Shown here: piece after piece, positions 39,589-50,876 of the stretch
Numbering within the stretch: position 1 is the stretch's first letter
Layout: every line of letters begins with the position of its first letter
NCBI RefSeq assembly: GCF_022828475.1
Contig: NZ_CP059557.1
Location: forward strand, 6,061,470-6,125,469
Direction: 5' to 3'
DNA length: 64,000 nt
Source of the DNA: Saccharopolyspora gloriosae
GTDB taxonomy: Bacteria; Actinomycetota; Actinomycetes; Mycobacteriales; Pseudonocardiaceae
The notes under the pieces: generated by a model
The model's input: the letters and a program-made list of their open reading frames with translations, nothing else
The model's database searches: none
What the model was told of the DNA's origin: nothing
Position numbers and translations under genes: made by a program

Positions 39589-40332
39589 ATGCGCACACGC
39601 TCCCTGCTCACCGGAGTGCTCGCCGCGGGCGCCGCCGTCGCGCTGGCCATGCCCGCCTCCGCCGCCGAAGAGCCCGCCCCGCTGGTGGTGGGCGGCCACG
39701 ACGCCACCGAGACCTACTCGTTCATGGTGTCGCTGCAGTCCGGCGGCAGTCACATCTGCGGCGCTTCGCTGATCAAGGCGGACTGGGCGGTCACCGCCGC
39801 GCACTGCGTCGAAGGCAGCCAGCCCGCGGACCTCTCGGTTCGCGTCGGCAGCCTGGAGCACGCCGCCGGTGGCGAAGAGGCGGGCATCGCCGACATCGCC
39901 ACGCACCCGTCGGCGGACCTCGCGGTGATCAAGCTGGACACGCCGGTCGAGGCCGCCCCGATCTCGATCGCTCCGGACTCCGGCGCCACCGGCACCGAGA
40001 CCCGCATCATCGGCTGGGGCCAGACCAGCCCGGCGCCCGGCGGCGAGGCCCCCGCCACGCTGCAGGAACTGGACACCGCCGTCGTCGACGACGCCGACTG
40101 CACCGGCATCACCGGCGAGAGCGAGATCTGCACGTCGAACCCCGGTGGCGACTCCGGCGCCTGCTACGGCGACTCCGGCGGCCCGCAGATCAAGGGCACC
40201 CAGGGAGCCTGGGAGCTGATCGGCGCGACGAGCCGCGCGGGCAACAGCGACTCGAACTGCGCCACCGGCCCGTCGATCTACACCGACGTCTCGGCGCTGT
40301 CCGACTGGGTCGAGGAAAACACCGCAGCCTGA
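39589..40332 (+). CDS. Secreted trypsin-like serine protease (S1 family)
   Basis: A 247-residue protein with a Sec signal peptide (cleavage after A-S-A, near residue 25), a short acidic propeptide and mature start V-V-G-G-H. Catalytic triad: His72 in T-A-A-H-C, Asp110 in S-A-D-L-A-V-I-K-L, Ser196 in G-D-S-G-G-P. Six Cys allow three disulfides. Similar to Streptomyces trypsin-type enzymes; the residue at the S1 pocket base (D-S-G-A-C-Y-G-D-S) suggests trypsin-like specificity. ATG 39589 has GGAAGGA. It lies between glpX and a convergent flavoprotein gene, a place not occupied in mycobacteria. Confidence 0.92.
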   Translation: MRTRSLLTGVLAAGAAVALAMPASAAEEPAPLVVGGHDATETYSFMVSLQSGGSHICGASLIKADWAVTAAHCVEGSQPADLSVRVGSLEHAAGGEEAGIADIATHPSADLAVIKLDTPVEAAPISIAPDSGATGTETRIIGWGQTSPAPGGEAPATLQELDTAVVDDADCTGITGESEICTSNPGGDSGACYGDSGGPQIKGTQGAWELIGATSRAGNSDSNCATGPSIYTDVSALSDWVEENTAA

Positions 40333-40350
40333 CCCGGCACCCACTGGCCC

Positions 40351-40378
40351 GGCCGCCCCTCCGCCAGGAGGGGCGGCC
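40351..40378 (+). terminator. 12-bp hairpin after the protease gene
   Basis: GGCCGCCCCTCC (40351-40362) and its exact complement (40367-40378) with a GCCA loop, 18 bases after the stop. No long T tract. Confidence 0.7.
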
Positions 40379-40423
40379 GTTCCACGTCGTGGGGGGTGGG
40401 CGGTCGTTTTGCTCGGGTGGTCG

Positions 40424-40532
40424 GGTAGCGGAACCTCAGGTGTCTTCTCGCTGCGGGATCTTTTTCCCAAGTGGCTCCGCCACGAGGGAAAAAGCTGTCC
40501 TCGCGAGAAGACACCTGAGAACCCGCCGGTGA
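40424..40532 (-). repeat. Structured intergenic palindrome family, copy 3 (inverted)
   Basis: Perfect 17-base outer arms at 40435-40451 (CTCAGGTGTCTTCTCGC) and 40503-40519, perfect 9-base inner arms CTTTTTCCC (40460-40468) and GGGAAAAAG (40486-40494), and a central GTGGC-tcc-GCCAC. Compared with copies 1, 2 and 4 it lies in the opposite orientation, with GCGGAAC on the left and AACCCGCCGGTG on the right. It stands between the convergent protease and flavoprotein genes. Confidence 0.85.
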
Positions 40533-40533
40533 G

Positions 40534-40714
40534 CGGCTTCTTGACGTGGGCTATGCGCTTCGCGCATACAGGCACGGCTTCGCCGCAAGGCACGGCCTTC
40601 GGCCGCGAGGCAGGCGGGGCTTCGCCCGCCCTTCGCGGGCTTCGCCGCAAGGCACGGCCTTCGGCCGCGAGGCAGGCGGGGCTTCGCCCGCCCTTCGCGG
40701 ACTTCGCCGCAAGG
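40534..40714. repeat. 52-base companion block and two-copy 62-bp direct repeat
   Basis: The 52 bases at 40534-40585 are the inverted copy of 34071-34122. They run into a tandem repeat of 62-bp period: 40578-40639, 40640-40701 and the first 13 bases of a third copy to 40714. Each unit is full of GGCCTTCGGCC- and GGGGCTTCGCCC-type small palindromes. All reading frames through it are low-complexity Arg/Gly/Ala shadows, so I call no gene. With copy 3 it fills the 424-base gap 40333-40756. Confidence 0.8.
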
Positions 40715-40756
40715 ACTCGGCTTCGCCGCGAGGGGTCGGGTTCATCGCCGGGAGGG

Positions 40757-41731
40757 TCAGCTTTGGTTTGAGGAGTGGCCGGGGAAGAGGTGGGCGTCCG
40801 GATTCAGGGTGACTGCGATGTTGTTCACCGCGGTTGCCGCTTCGCCGAAGCCGGTGGCGATGAGCTTGACCTTTCCCGGGTAGGAGGCGACGTCACCGGC
40901 CGCGTAGACGCGGTTGCGGTTGGTGCGCATGGTGCTGTCGACCTTGATGGAGCGCTTGTCCAGGTCCAGACCCCAGGATTGGATCGGCCCCAGGTCGGCG
41001 GTGAACCCGAGCGCGGCGACCACGGTCCGCGCGGGCAGCACTCGCCGCTCCTCTCCCAGTACGAGCTCCACCTCGTGCACCCCGTTCGAGTCCCCGCGCA
41101 CCTCCGCGACCTGCGCTTCGGTGATGAGCTCGACGCCGAGGTCCTCGACCTTGCGCACCAATCCGGGATGCGCCCGGAACCGCGCCCTGCGATGCACGAG
41201 CGTCACGCTGCGGGCGATCGGGTGCAGCGCCAAGGCCCAATCGAACGCCGAGTCCCCGCCACCGACCACCACCACGTCGTGGCCACTGTGGACGGACAGA
41301 TCGGGGACGAAGTGCACGACTCCCCGCCCGAGCCAGTCCCCACCGGCGGGCAACGGTCGCGGCGAGAACTCGCCGATGCCCGCGGTGACCAGCACCGCGC
41401 GCGCCCGCACCGGCCGGTCCCCGACCCGCACCAGCACGCCATCGTCCACATCGGACAGTTCGGTGGCATCCCGCCCGAGCAGGTAGGCAGGCTCGTACTG
41501 GGCGGCCTGCTCCACCAGCGCGGCCACCAGGTCACGGCCGCGAACGGCGGGGAATCCGGCCACATCGAAGATCATTTTCTCCGGATACATGGCCGTCACC
41601 TGCCCGCCCGGCTCCGGCAGCGAATCCACCACCGCCACCGACAGATCCCGGAATCCCGCGTAGTAGGCCGCGAACAACCCCGTCGGCCCCGCGCCCACCA
41701 CCAGCAGATCGACTTCGAACGGCTCGGACAT
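40757..41731 (-). CDS. Ferredoxin/flavodoxin-NADP+ reductase, thioredoxin reductase-like type
   Basis: A 324-residue FAD protein. FAD motif [11 protein letters not shown] (about 13-23), P-G-G-Q-V (about 44-48), NADPH motif [11 protein letters not shown] (about 160-170) and the C-terminal FAD motif Y-A-A-G-D-V-A-S-Y (about 285). There is no C-x-x-C redox pair, so it is not a thioredoxin reductase; this is the pattern of YumC-type ferredoxin-NADP reductases. It would move electrons between NADPH and a ferredoxin. ATG 41731; an upstream extension of 20 codons is not conserved. Divergent from fumC. Confidence 0.85.
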   Translation of the reverse strand: MSEPFEVDLLVVGAGPTGLFAAYYAGFRDLSVAVVDSLPEPGGQVTAMYPEKMIFDVAGFPAVRGRDLVAALVEQAAQYEPAYLLGRDATELSDVDDGVLVRVGDRPVRARAVLVTAGIGEFSPRPLPAGGDWLGRGVVHFVPDLSVHSGHDVVVVGGGDSAFDWALALHPIARSVTLVHRRARFRAHPGLVRKVEDLGVELITEAQVAEVRGDSNGVHEVELVLGEERRVLPARTVVAALGFTADLGPIQSWGLDLDKRSIKVDSTMRTNRNRVYAAGDVASYPGKVKLIATGFGEAATAVNNIAVTLNPDAHLFPGHSSNQS

Positions 41732-41927
41732 GCCCACCCCACTCGCACCGGTGCAACGTGGATCACATCCGAGCCTAGCCCTCACCGCCACCCCACGTCG
41801 CCGTCCGCGCGACGCCGACGATCTCGGTCACCTCAATCGGTCCAGCACCGGGATCACACGTACCGCCGGCCGGGAAGTGGGGCGGCCCATACTGACCGCA
41901 ACGGCCGTACCGGAGGACACTTCGGTC

Positions 41928-43322
41928 ATGGCAGAACAGGACTACCGGATCGAACACGACACGATGGGCGAGGTCAGGGTCCCCGCCGACGCCCTGTACC
42001 GCGCGCAGACCCAGCGCGCCGTGGAGAACTTCCCGATCTCCGGCCGCGGTCTCGAACGCGCCCAGATCCGCGCCCTCGGCCTCCTCAAGGCCGCCACCGC
42101 ACGGGTCAACGGCAAGCTCGGCATCCTCGACGCCGACATGGCCGAGGCCGTCGCCGCCGCGGCCGACGAGGTCGCCGAAGGCCACTACGACGAGCACTTC
42201 CCGATCGACGTCTTCCAGACCGGCTCGGGCACGTCCTCGAACATGAACGCCAACGAGGTCATCGCGACCCTCGCCACCCGCAAGCTCGGCCGCGACGTGC
42301 ACCCGAACGACCACGTCAACGCCTCGCAGTCGTCGAACGACACGTTCCCCACGACGATCCACGTCGCCGCCACCGAAGCCGTGCTCAGCGACGTCGTCCC
42401 CGCTTTGGAACACCTGGCCGGAGTCGTCGAAGGCCGTGCCGCCGAGTGGACCGAGGTCGTCAAGTCCGGGCGCACCCATCTGATGGACGCCGTCCCGATC
42501 ACCCTGGCGCAGGAAGCGGGCGCGTGGGCCTCGCAGGTCCGCTTCGGCGTGGAGCGGCTGCGCTCCGGCCTGAGCCGGCTCGGTGAACTGCCCATCGGCG
42601 GCACCGCCGTCGGTTCGGGCCTGAACGCGCCGGAAGGCTTCGGCAAGGCCGTCGCGGAAGAACTCGCCCGCGTCACCGGGCTGCCGCTGACCGAGGCGCG
42701 CGACCACTTCGAGGCGCAAGCCACCCAGGACGGCGTGGTGGAGACCTCCGGTCACCTCCGCACCGTCGCGGTGAGCCTGAACAAGATCGCCAACGACGTG
42801 CGCTGGCTGGGCTCCGGTCCGCGCACCGGGCTGGCGGAGCTGGCGCTGCCGGACCTGCAGCCGGGCTCGTCGATCATGCCCGGCAAGGTGAACCCGGTGA
42901 TCCCGGAGGCCACGCTGCAGGTCGTCGCCCAGGTCATCGGCAACGACGCCGCCGTCGCCTTCGCGGGCGCGCAGGGCAACTTCCAGCTCAACGTGAACCT
43001 GCCGGTGATCGCGCGCAACGTGCTGGAATCCGCGCGGCTGCTGGCGGCGGTGTCCCGGCTGCTCGCCGACAAGGTCTTCGCCGAGGTCACGGCCAACACC
43101 GAGCGCGCCCGCGAATACGCGGAAGGCTCACCGTCGATCGTGACGCCGCTGAACCGCTTCATCGGCTACGAGGAGGCCGCTTCGATCGCGAAGCAGGCCC
43201 TCAAGGAACGCCGCACCATCCGGGAGGTCGTGCTCGAACGCGGCCACGTCGACTCGGGCAAGCTCACCCTGGAGCAGCTCGACACCGCCCTCGACGTGCT
43301 GGGCATGGCCCGAGCGAAGTGA
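41928..43322 (+). CDS. fumC: Class II fumarate hydratase
   Basis: A 464-residue iron-independent fumarase. Signature [11 protein letters not shown] (about 318-328), [13 protein letters not shown] (about 97-109), [11 protein letters not shown] (about 184) and N-D-T-F-P-T in the substrate loop. It interconverts fumarate and malate in the TCA cycle. ATG 41928 ([11 protein letters not shown]) has GGAGGA upstream. The frame extends to the left over the divergent gene's promoter and is not coding there. Followed by a strong terminator. Confidence 0.97.
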   Translation: MAEQDYRIEHDTMGEVRVPADALYRAQTQRAVENFPISGRGLERAQIRALGLLKAATARVNGKLGILDADMAEAVAAAADEVAEGHYDEHFPIDVFQTGSGTSSNMNANEVIATLATRKLGRDVHPNDHVNASQSSNDTFPTTIHVAATEAVLSDVVPALEHLAGVVEGRAAEWTEVVKSGRTHLMDAVPITLAQEAGAWASQVRFGVERLRSGLSRLGELPIGGTAVGSGLNAPEGFGKAVAEELARVTGLPLTEARDHFEAQATQDGVVETSGHLRTVAVSLNKIANDVRWLGSGPRTGLAELALPDLQPGSSIMPGKVNPVIPEATLQVVAQVIGNDAAVAFAGAQGNFQLNVNLPVIARNVLESARLLAAVSRLLADKVFAEVTANTERAREYAEGSPSIVTPLNRFIGYEEAASIAKQALKERRTIREVVLERGHVDSGKLTLEQLDTALDVLGMARAK

Positions 43323-43331
43323 GCCGGAAAA

Positions 43332-43367
43332 GGCCGTGCGCCCCGCTGTTCGGCGAGGCGCACGGCC
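43332..43367 (+). terminator. 11-bp hairpin after fumC
   Basis: GGCCGTGCGCC (43332-43342) and its exact complement (43357-43367) around a 14-base loop, ten bases after the fumC stop codon. Confidence 0.7.
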
Positions 43368-43477
43368 GATCCGGAGCACCCCCAGCGGTTCCGGATCACG
43401 ACTGAGACGCCCCGGCCCGCCCCCGCGGTTCCGCCGATCTTGAGCGAGTTGTCGGTGACCGCGCGCACCATGGGCGC

Positions 43478-45019
43478 ATGGTGTCGCTGAACGCGGTCGT
43501 GGCCGCATCCGCCGAGGTCGCGGCCACCCGCGCCCGCAACGCCAAGGTGACCGCGATCGCCGAGCTGCTCACCGGCCTCGGCACGGCGGAGGTGCGGCCC
43601 GCGACCGCGCTGCTCGCCGGCGAACTACCGGGCGGCCGGGCCGGTGTGGGCTGGTCGACGTTGTCCGCGCTCGACGTCGACCCCGCCGCGATCCCCTCGC
43701 TCACCGTGCTGGACGTCGACGCGGCGATCGACGAGCTGCGCGGCATCACCGGCGCCGGTTCAGGGCGACGGCGAGCTGCCGCATTGCACTACCTGCTCGG
43801 CAAGGCCACCGGCGCGGAGCAGGAATTCCTGATCCGGCTGCTCGGCGGCGAGCTGCGGCAGGGGGCGCTGGAAGGCGTGATGCTCGAAGCCGTCGCCCGA
43901 GCCGCCGAGGTGCCCGCCGCGTCGGTGCGCCGCGCGTTCATGCTCTCCGGCAGGCTGCCCGCCACCGCGGAGGCCGCGTTGCTGGGCGGTTCGGCCGCGC
44001 TCGACGCGTTCCACCTCGAAGTCGGCAGGCCGCTGCGACCGATGCTCGCCTCCCCCGCCGACACGCTCGACGCGGCGTTGGCCGAGCTCGGCGCCTGCGT
44101 CGTCGAGTACAAGCTCGACGGAGCGCGCATCCAGGTGCACCGAGCCGGTGACCAGGTGCACGTCTACACCCGCACGCTGCGGGACATCACCCGGCAGGTC
44201 CCGGAGATCGTCGCCCTCGCCCAAGGGCTGACCTGCGATTCCGTGGTGCTCGACGGTGAAACTCTGGCGCTCACCGACTCGGGGCGTCCGCGCCCGTTCC
44301 AGCAGACGATGGCCCGCTTCGGCGCACGCGGCCCGCGCGACGAGGTGCTGCGGCCGTACTTTTTCGACTGCCTGCACCTGGACGGAACGGACCTGGTCGA
44401 CGAGCCGCTGCACCGGCGGCTCGACGCGCTCGCCCGAGTCGCGCCGGAGCATCGGATTCCCGGTGTGCGTCCCGGCGCGGGCACCGAGGCGGCGGCACTG
44501 CTGGACGAGGCGCTCGACGCGGGCCACGAGGGCGTCGTGGTGAAGGCACTCGACTCGCCGTACGCGGCGGGGCGGCGCGGCCGCACCTGGCGCAAGATCA
44601 AACCCTCGCACACGCTCGACCTGGTGGTGCTCGCCGCCGAATGGGGGCACGGGCGGCGCAGCGGCCGGCTGTCGAACCTGTACCTCGGTGCCCGCGATCC
44701 CGACGGCGGACCGCCGATCATGGTCGGCAAGACGTTCAAAGGCCTCACCGACGAACTCCTGACCTGGCAGACCGCCGAATTCCCCCGCCACGAGACGCAC
44801 CGCGACGACTCGACCGTCCACCTCGCCCCGGACCTGGTCGTGGAGATCGAACTCGACGGGGTGCAGGTCAGCACCCGCTATCCCGGTGCGGTCGCGCTGC
44901 GCTTCGCCCGCGTGCTCCGCTACCGCCCGGACAAGGACGCGGCCACCGCGGACACCATCGAGGCGGTGCGGGCCATGCTTCCCGGCGGCGCCGCGCGGGA
45001 TGAGAAAGTGGAACCATGA
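43478..45019 (+). CDS. ligB: ATP-dependent DNA ligase (LigB-like)
   Basis: A 513-residue ligase with the order of M. tuberculosis LigB: helical N-terminal DNA-binding domain (1 to about 180), adenylation domain with the lysine motif E-Y-K-L-D-G-A-R (Lys212), then V-Y-T-R-T-L-R-D, D-G-E-T-L-A, F-F-D-C-L-H-L, E-G-V-V-V-K and W-R-K-I-K-P, and a C-terminal OB fold. It seals DNA nicks using ATP; the replicative ligase would be the NAD-dependent one elsewhere. ATG 43478. The stop overlaps the start of the DUF4288 gene by four bases, so both are in one operon. Confidence 0.93.
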   Translation: MVSLNAVVAASAEVAATRARNAKVTAIAELLTGLGTAEVRPATALLAGELPGGRAGVGWSTLSALDVDPAAIPSLTVLDVDAAIDELRGITGAGSGRRRAAALHYLLGKATGAEQEFLIRLLGGELRQGALEGVMLEAVARAAEVPAASVRRAFMLSGRLPATAEAALLGGSAALDAFHLEVGRPLRPMLASPADTLDAALAELGACVVEYKLDGARIQVHRAGDQVHVYTRTLRDITRQVPEIVALAQGLTCDSVVLDGETLALTDSGRPRPFQQTMARFGARGPRDEVLRPYFFDCLHLDGTDLVDEPLHRRLDALARVAPEHRIPGVRPGAGTEAAALLDEALDAGHEGVVVKALDSPYAAGRRGRTWRKIKPSHTLDLVVLAAEWGHGRRSGRLSNLYLGARDPDGGPPIMVGKTFKGLTDELLTWQTAEFPRHETHRDDSTVHLAPDLVVEIELDGVQVSTRYPGAVALRFARVLRYRPDKDAATADTIEAVRAMLPGGAARDEKVEP

Positions 45020-45441
45020 CCACACCAGGCGACGACGAGCAGGTCGGCTCCATCGACATCGGTTCGGGCAGCATCGACCCGCGCGATTTCCAGCCCAGCG
45101 CCACCTCCGCCAAGGCCGAGTTCTACGTCGCGCTGATGCTCATCGAGATCTCCTCCGAGTCCGCCACCGAACCCCAGCTCTACGAAGAGTCCTTCGTGCT
45201 GGTCAAGGCCGAGTCGGACGAGGAGGCGAAGGAGAAGGCCGTCTCGTACGGCAAGCAGCAGGCGGCGAGCTACCCCAACGAGGACGGCGAACTGATCACC
45301 TGGAAGTTCAAGGAGCTCATCGAGGTCAAGCAGGTCGAGGACGCCACCTTCGACGACGGCTCCGAGCTCTACAGCCGCTTCTTCCGCAACTACACCGCCT
45401 ACCGCTCCTTCGAACCCATCCTCAGCGGCGAAGAAATCTGA
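45016..45441 (+). CDS. DUF4288 protein
   Basis: A 141-residue protein. After a polar N-terminus of about 30 residues comes the DUF4288 pattern: F-Y-V-A-L-M-L-I-E, then Y-E-E-S-F-V-L-V-K-A-E-S-D-E-E-A-K-E-K-A, then W-K-F-K-E-L-I-E-V and D-D-G-S-E-L-Y-S-R-F-F. Acidic overall and probably cytoplasmic. No function is known. ATG 45016 overlaps the ligB stop, so translation is coupled. Confidence 0.85.
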   Translation: MTTPGDDEQVGSIDIGSGSIDPRDFQPSATSAKAEFYVALMLIEISSESATEPQLYEESFVLVKAESDEEAKEKAVSYGKQQAASYPNEDGELITWKFKELIEVKQVEDATFDDGSELYSRFFRNYTAYRSFEPILSGEEI

Positions 45442-45478
45442 ACATCGGCAACGCTTTTCGAGCGGCTAACGCAGAGGC

Positions 45479-45507
45479 CCGGGTCCCGCCTCCGGCGGGG
45501 GTCCCGG
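45479..45507 (+). terminator. Hairpin after the DUF4288 gene
   Basis: CCGGGTCCCGCC-tcc-GGCGGGggTCCCGG forms a strong GC stem with a small bulge, 38 bases downstream of the stop. The rest of the 45442-45689 gap holds the guaB1 leader; no other gene seen. Confidence 0.6.
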
Positions 45508-45647
45508 CTTACTTCCACGCACCTCGGTGCGCAGCTACCACCCGAGCCAGCGACGCCTCAACACCGTTCGCCACCGCCAGGCGCCACACGTCCGGATGAT
45601 CTATGGCCTGTTCCGGCTCCTCTCCAGCCGGTGGTCGTCCCCGGTGA

Positions 45648-47129
<1,482 letters not shown>

Positions 47130-47237
47130 ATCCCCGCACCTGAAGACACGAAGGCCTCCAAGATGAGGGGCTCGCCGTCGGCCCGCCGGTGATCCCGCAC
47201 GTTTCGGCGTGCACCAAGGTTCGTCGTCCTTGTCATG

Positions 47238-47400
47238 TCAGCGGTAAGCCGATGAGCAGTGACCACCTGAGACACCGGACCACCGGCGGGTTCTCAGCGG
47301 CCTTCTCGCGAGGGCGGCAGCCCGGACCCAGATTTCGCCGAGCAGCGGTGCTACTCGAGAAATGGGTCCCGCAGCGAGAAGGCCGCTGAGGTTCCGCTAC
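47238..47400 (+). repeat. Structured intergenic palindrome family, copy 4
   Basis: Perfect 17-base outer arms at 47293-47309 (CTCAGCGGCCTTCTCGC) and 47374-47390. The inner stem pairs GGACCCA-ga-TTTC with GAAATGGGTCC, and a GAGCAG/CTaCTC top. Upstream it shares the TCAGCGG ... GCCGaTGAGCAGTGACCACC segment with copy 2. It is located between convergent guaB1 and phoH genes and fills the 47130-47442 gap. Confidence 0.8.
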
Positions 47401-47442
47401 CGGACACCTACGCAGAACAAGGACAGGTTCCGCGTCCCGCGA

Positions 47443-48813
47443 TCAGGGCGTGAATTCCCCTTCCAGCATCTCCGTCACCAGCGCCGCCACCGGCGAACGC
47501 TCCGAGCGGGTGAGCGTGATGTGCGCGAACAGCGGATGCCCCTTGAGCTTCTCGATCACCGCCGCCACCCCGTCGTGCCGCCCGACGCGCAGGTTGTCCC
47601 GCTGCGCCACGTCGTGGGTCAGCACCACGCGGGAGTTCGCGCCGAGCCGGGACAGCACCGTGAGCAGCACGTTGCGCTCCAGCGACTGGGCCTCGTCCAC
47701 GATCACGAACGAGTCGTGCAGCGACCGGCCCCGGATGTGGGTCAGCGGCAGCACCTCCAGCATGCCGCGCTCGGTGACCTCTTCGAGCACGTTCTCACTG
47801 GCCAACGCGCCCAAGGTGTCGAACACCGCCTGCGCCCAGGGCTGCATCTTCTCGTTCTCGCTGCCCGGCAGGTAGCCCAGTTCCTGGCCGCCGACGGCGT
47901 ACACCGGCCGGAACACCACGACCTTGCGGTGCTGCTGGCGTTCCAGCACGGCCTCCAGCCCCGCGCACAGCGCCAGCGCCGACTTGCCGGTACCGGCCCG
48001 GCCACCGAGCGACACGATCCCGACGTCCTGGTCGAGCAGCAGGTCCAGCGCGATGCGCTGCTCGGCGGAACGGCCGTGCAGGCCGAACGCCTCGCGGTCG
48101 CCGCGCACCAGCTTCACCTGCTTGTCCGCGGTGACCCTGCCCAGTGCGCTCTGGGTTCCGGCCAGCAGCCGCAACCCGGTGTTCGCGGGCAGGTCCTTGG
48201 CATCGTCGAGGTCGGCCTCGCCCTCCTTGAACAGCACGTCCACCGACTCCGGCGGCACGTCGAGGTCGGCCATCCCGTTCCAGCCCGTGGAGATCACGTC
48301 CTGAGCCCGGTACTCGTCGGCCTCCAACGCGACCGACGCCGCCTTCACCCGCAACGGCATGTCCTTGGTCACCAGCGTGACCAGGTGCCCGTCCGCGGCG
48401 AGGTTCAGCGAACACGCCAAGATCCGGGCGTCGTTGGAGTCGGTGCGGAAACCTGGTGGCAGCACCTGTGGATCGGAGTGGTTGAGCTCGACGTGCAACG
48501 TGCCGCCGAGCTCGCCGATCTCTACCGGCGCGTCCAGACGGCCGTGCTCGATTCGCAGTTCATCAAGACCGCGCAGGGCCTCGCGGGCGAACCAGCCGAG
48601 CTCGGGGTGCTGCCGCTTCGCCTCAAGTTCGCTGATCACGACCAGCGGGAGCACCACGCGGTGCTCGGCGAAGCGGGTCATCGCCCACGGATCGGACAGC
48701 AGCACCGAGGTGTCGAGCACGTACGTGCGGACCTCCGTTTGAGCTGCGACGCCTGCGGAAACCTCGGCCTGAGCCGGGTGTTCCGCTGCGGCCTGGGAAC
48801 GTCGTGTGGTCAC
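47443..48813 (-). CDS. phoH: PhoH-family ATPase with N-terminal PIN domain (PhoH2-like)
   Basis: A 456-residue protein. Residues about 30-170 are a PIN nuclease domain ([12 protein letters not shown], then acidic E and D in V-I-S-E-L-E and D-S-N-D-A-R-I). The second half is the PhoH ATPase with Walker [10 protein letters not shown] (about 275) and Walker B F-V-I-V-D-E-A-Q (about 385). In mycobacteria PhoH2 is an RNA helicase and ribonuclease. GTG 48813 has GAGGGAG; 54 further upstream codons in frame are Pro/Gly/Arg-rich and not family-like. Confidence 0.93.
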   Translation of the reverse strand: MTTRRSQAAAEHPAQAEVSAGVAAQTEVRTYVLDTSVLLSDPWAMTRFAEHRVVLPLVVISELEAKRQHPELGWFAREALRGLDELRIEHGRLDAPVEIGELGGTLHVELNHSDPQVLPPGFRTDSNDARILACSLNLAADGHLVTLVTKDMPLRVKAASVALEADEYRAQDVISTGWNGMADLDVPPESVDVLFKEGEADLDDAKDLPANTGLRLLAGTQSALGRVTADKQVKLVRGDREAFGLHGRSAEQRIALDLLLDQDVGIVSLGGRAGTGKSALALCAGLEAVLERQQHRKVVVFRPVYAVGGQELGYLPGSENEKMQPWAQAVFDTLGALASENVLEEVTERGMLEVLPLTHIRGRSLHDSFVIVDEAQSLERNVLLTVLSRLGANSRVVLTHDVAQRDNLRVGRHDGVAAVIEKLKGHPLFAHITLTRSERSPVAALVTEMLEGEFTP

Positions 48814-49321
48814 GGCTACTCCCTCGCGGGCGTGGGGCACACGCCCGCTCGTCGGCGGGCCGGGCCTGCCCCTGCCTGGCCTGGCCGGACCGGCAGGCGG
48901 TCCGGCGCAGCCGCTGAGGCCGCGCACCGGCCCCGAGCGACCACGGAGGACGGTGATACCGTCCGATCCAGCCAACAGCCACGGTCAGGGCCTCCCCGGA
49001 CGGGCCATTTACGCGTCGACCCGTCACTTCGGACGCTACCTTCGTGATTCCGTTCTGGGCAGGCGACCACACAGGTGATTCGCCAGAACGTCAGACGGGT
49101 GTCATGTACGCACCGGGTTCAGTGCACCCGGATGCCACCCGGTGATCATCCGCGGCGTGCCGAGAGGCATTGAAAACCCTGGTCAAAGCCTGATTCTCAC
49201 GATGTGGCTCCGGCGCGGCGACGGCGCCGAGGAACCACCCGAACGTACGCACGTGCCGTGATCAATACAGCGTCCACTTTGGTCTGTTCGAGTGAACAAC
49301 CGGACCTTTCGGGCGTTTCGG
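48814..49321. other. Intergenic region upstream of phoH
   Basis: 508 bases with no convincing gene. The first 150 are GC-rich phoH upstream sequence. At 49111-49118 and 49137-49144 an 8-bp inverted repeat (CACCGGGT and ACCCGGTG) flanks 18 bases containing another CACCCGG. The AT-richer stretch from about 49150 to 49300 could hold promoters but none was recognised with confidence. Confidence 0.3.
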
Positions 49322-50569
49322 CTACCTGGCGGAACCCGCTGATCGGCGCAACGCCCCTGCGCCCGGTGGCCCCATCTCGCCGTTCGTCGACGAAACGCCG
49401 CCGAGAGCCGCCGGTGTCCACGGCTCGTCGAGCAGCCGCCCCGGCTCCTCTCCCGACACGATCCGCCCGCGCACCAGCTCCGCCCCCTCTGCATAGGTGA
49501 CGCTGTAGAGCCGCCAGCGCGGATCGGCGATGAACCGCACGAACGCCCGAGCCCGCGCCGTCGGCAAGCACGCCCACCGGACCAGATGAGCCACCACCTC
49601 GTCCTCGCTCGCCCCCTCCTCGTGCAGCAGCAACGCCGCGTCGAGCCGGACCCGGCGCAACCCGGACAGCGCGTCGTGCACCCGTTCCGCGAGCTCGCCG
49701 TCGAAGGTGATGCCGGCACCCGCCAGCACCTCTGACGCCCAGCTCCCCCAACCCGGCCCCACCGCGATGCGCAGGCCGAGGTCCGCGAGCCCCTCAGCGA
49801 GCAGCGACTGCGGCGTGTCCCGCAAGGCGATGCGGTGCTCATGCCACCCGCGCTCGTCAACGAGCAGCCGTTCCTTCCGGCAGTGTTCCGCGTGGTGACC
49901 GGGATAGGACTCGTGCGCGATCAACGCCGGGAGATTCCCCGCCCACGGAGCGCGGTCCACGTCGATCGCCACCAGAGACCGGAACTCACCGCGGTACCGG
50001 TGCAGCGCGGCCCACGGGCGGGCGCGCACGTAGCGGTAGCCGACGTGCTCCTGCGCGGGCAGCCCCGGCCGCGCTCGCACCCGCGCGCGCAGTGCCGCCG
50101 AGATGGCCCGGACACCGCGCGGCACCAGGTCCGGCGGCACCCGCTCCCGCTCGGACAACCGGGCGAGCCGCTCAGCCGGATCACCGGAGCCGGGCAGGAC
50201 GTCGGCCAGTTCCGCGTGCGCGCGGCGATAGCGCTCCGGGTCTCCGCGCTCCGGGCGGACCTGGAAGCAGCCCACGGCTTCGTCTCGGAACGACATCGGC
50301 CGCCCGGCGAGCTTCCCGCCGTGGCATTCCAGCGCGGCGAGCTGCGCGTCGAGGAACCGCGCACGCGCCACCGGCAGCCCGCACTCCGGCAGCTCGGCAC
50401 GCAGCAGAACGGCCTGCGCCACGAGCTCATCAGGAGTTGAGACCGACTCACGCGCGACGCCGCGACACAGCCGCGGATCGGCGGTGCAGGACAGCAGGAT
50501 TCCTTCGCCGAGCCGGCCGAAGCGCAACCCCAGCCGCAGGTATTCGCGCACCAGCTCCGAGGGACCCAC
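49322..50569 (-). CDS. DUF885-like putative metallopeptidase
   Basis: A 415-residue protein. The key motif is A-H-E-S-Y-P-G-H-H-A-E-H near residue 218, the H-E-x-x-P-G-H-H pattern of DUF885 proteins, thought to be metal-dependent peptidases. E-G-L-A-D-L-G near 263 gives the likely third ligand. No signal peptide is evident, so it is likely cytoplasmic. GTG 50569 is the apparent start; the ribosome site is poor. Stand-alone on the minus strand. Shorter than typical DUF885 proteins (about 550), so a divergent member. Confidence 0.7.
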   Translation of the reverse strand: MGPSELVREYLRLGLRFGRLGEGILLSCTADPRLCRGVARESVSTPDELVAQAVLLRAELPECGLPVARARFLDAQLAALECHGGKLAGRPMSFRDEAVGCFQVRPERGDPERYRRAHAELADVLPGSGDPAERLARLSERERVPPDLVPRGVRAISAALRARVRARPGLPAQEHVGYRYVRARPWAALHRYRGEFRSLVAIDVDRAPWAGNLPALIAHESYPGHHAEHCRKERLLVDERGWHEHRIALRDTPQSLLAEGLADLGLRIAVGPGWGSWASEVLAGAGITFDGELAERVHDALSGLRRVRLDAALLLHEEGASEDEVVAHLVRWACLPTARARAFVRFIADPRWRLYSVTYAEGAELVRGRIVSGEEPGRLLDEPWTPAALGGVSSTNGEMGPPGAGALRRSAGSAR

Positions 50570-50876
50570 ATCAGGACACTACGACCGCGCGAGCAGCGGC
50601 GGAACCCGCCGGACACCATTCCGCGGAACCCCGAGAGCGAACCGGAATCAGTGAATGATATGCGCGCGATCCTTTACTCATCAGTAGCCGAGAACCAACG
50701 GCGCGACCCGAACTTGAGAGCAAAATTGATAGACCACACGATGGTGTTAACCAGCTGTGCTTCAACCTTCAGGAATGGTTAGGTTTTTTTCGCGGCCGCC
50801 TCCCTGGGCGAACTTCCGGGGTGCTCGTGAACGAGGGACCGCGACCGCAACACCCGAAACAACAAGGAGCATCCAA
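50570..50876. promoter_or_regulatory. Upstream region of the first chaplin-like gene
   Basis: No gene seen in these 307 bases. The right half is AT-rich for this genome. A TTGAGA at 50714-50719 could be a -35 element with a loose CACGAT at the right distance; a run of T (TTTTTTT) lies near 50785. The leader ends with AAGGAG before GTG 50877. Development-type sigma factor control would fit but cannot be read here. Confidence 0.3.

Noticed and set aside
41730-41927. N-terminal extension of fumarase
   Set aside because: The frame is open but covers the promoter region of the divergent flavoprotein gene; the family N-terminus is at ATG 41928 with a good ribosome site.
49183-49860. Second minus-strand frame overlapping the DUF885-like gene end
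   Set aside because: It is Arg/Gly/Ser/Cys-rich with no motif and runs in a different frame through the conserved coding region.
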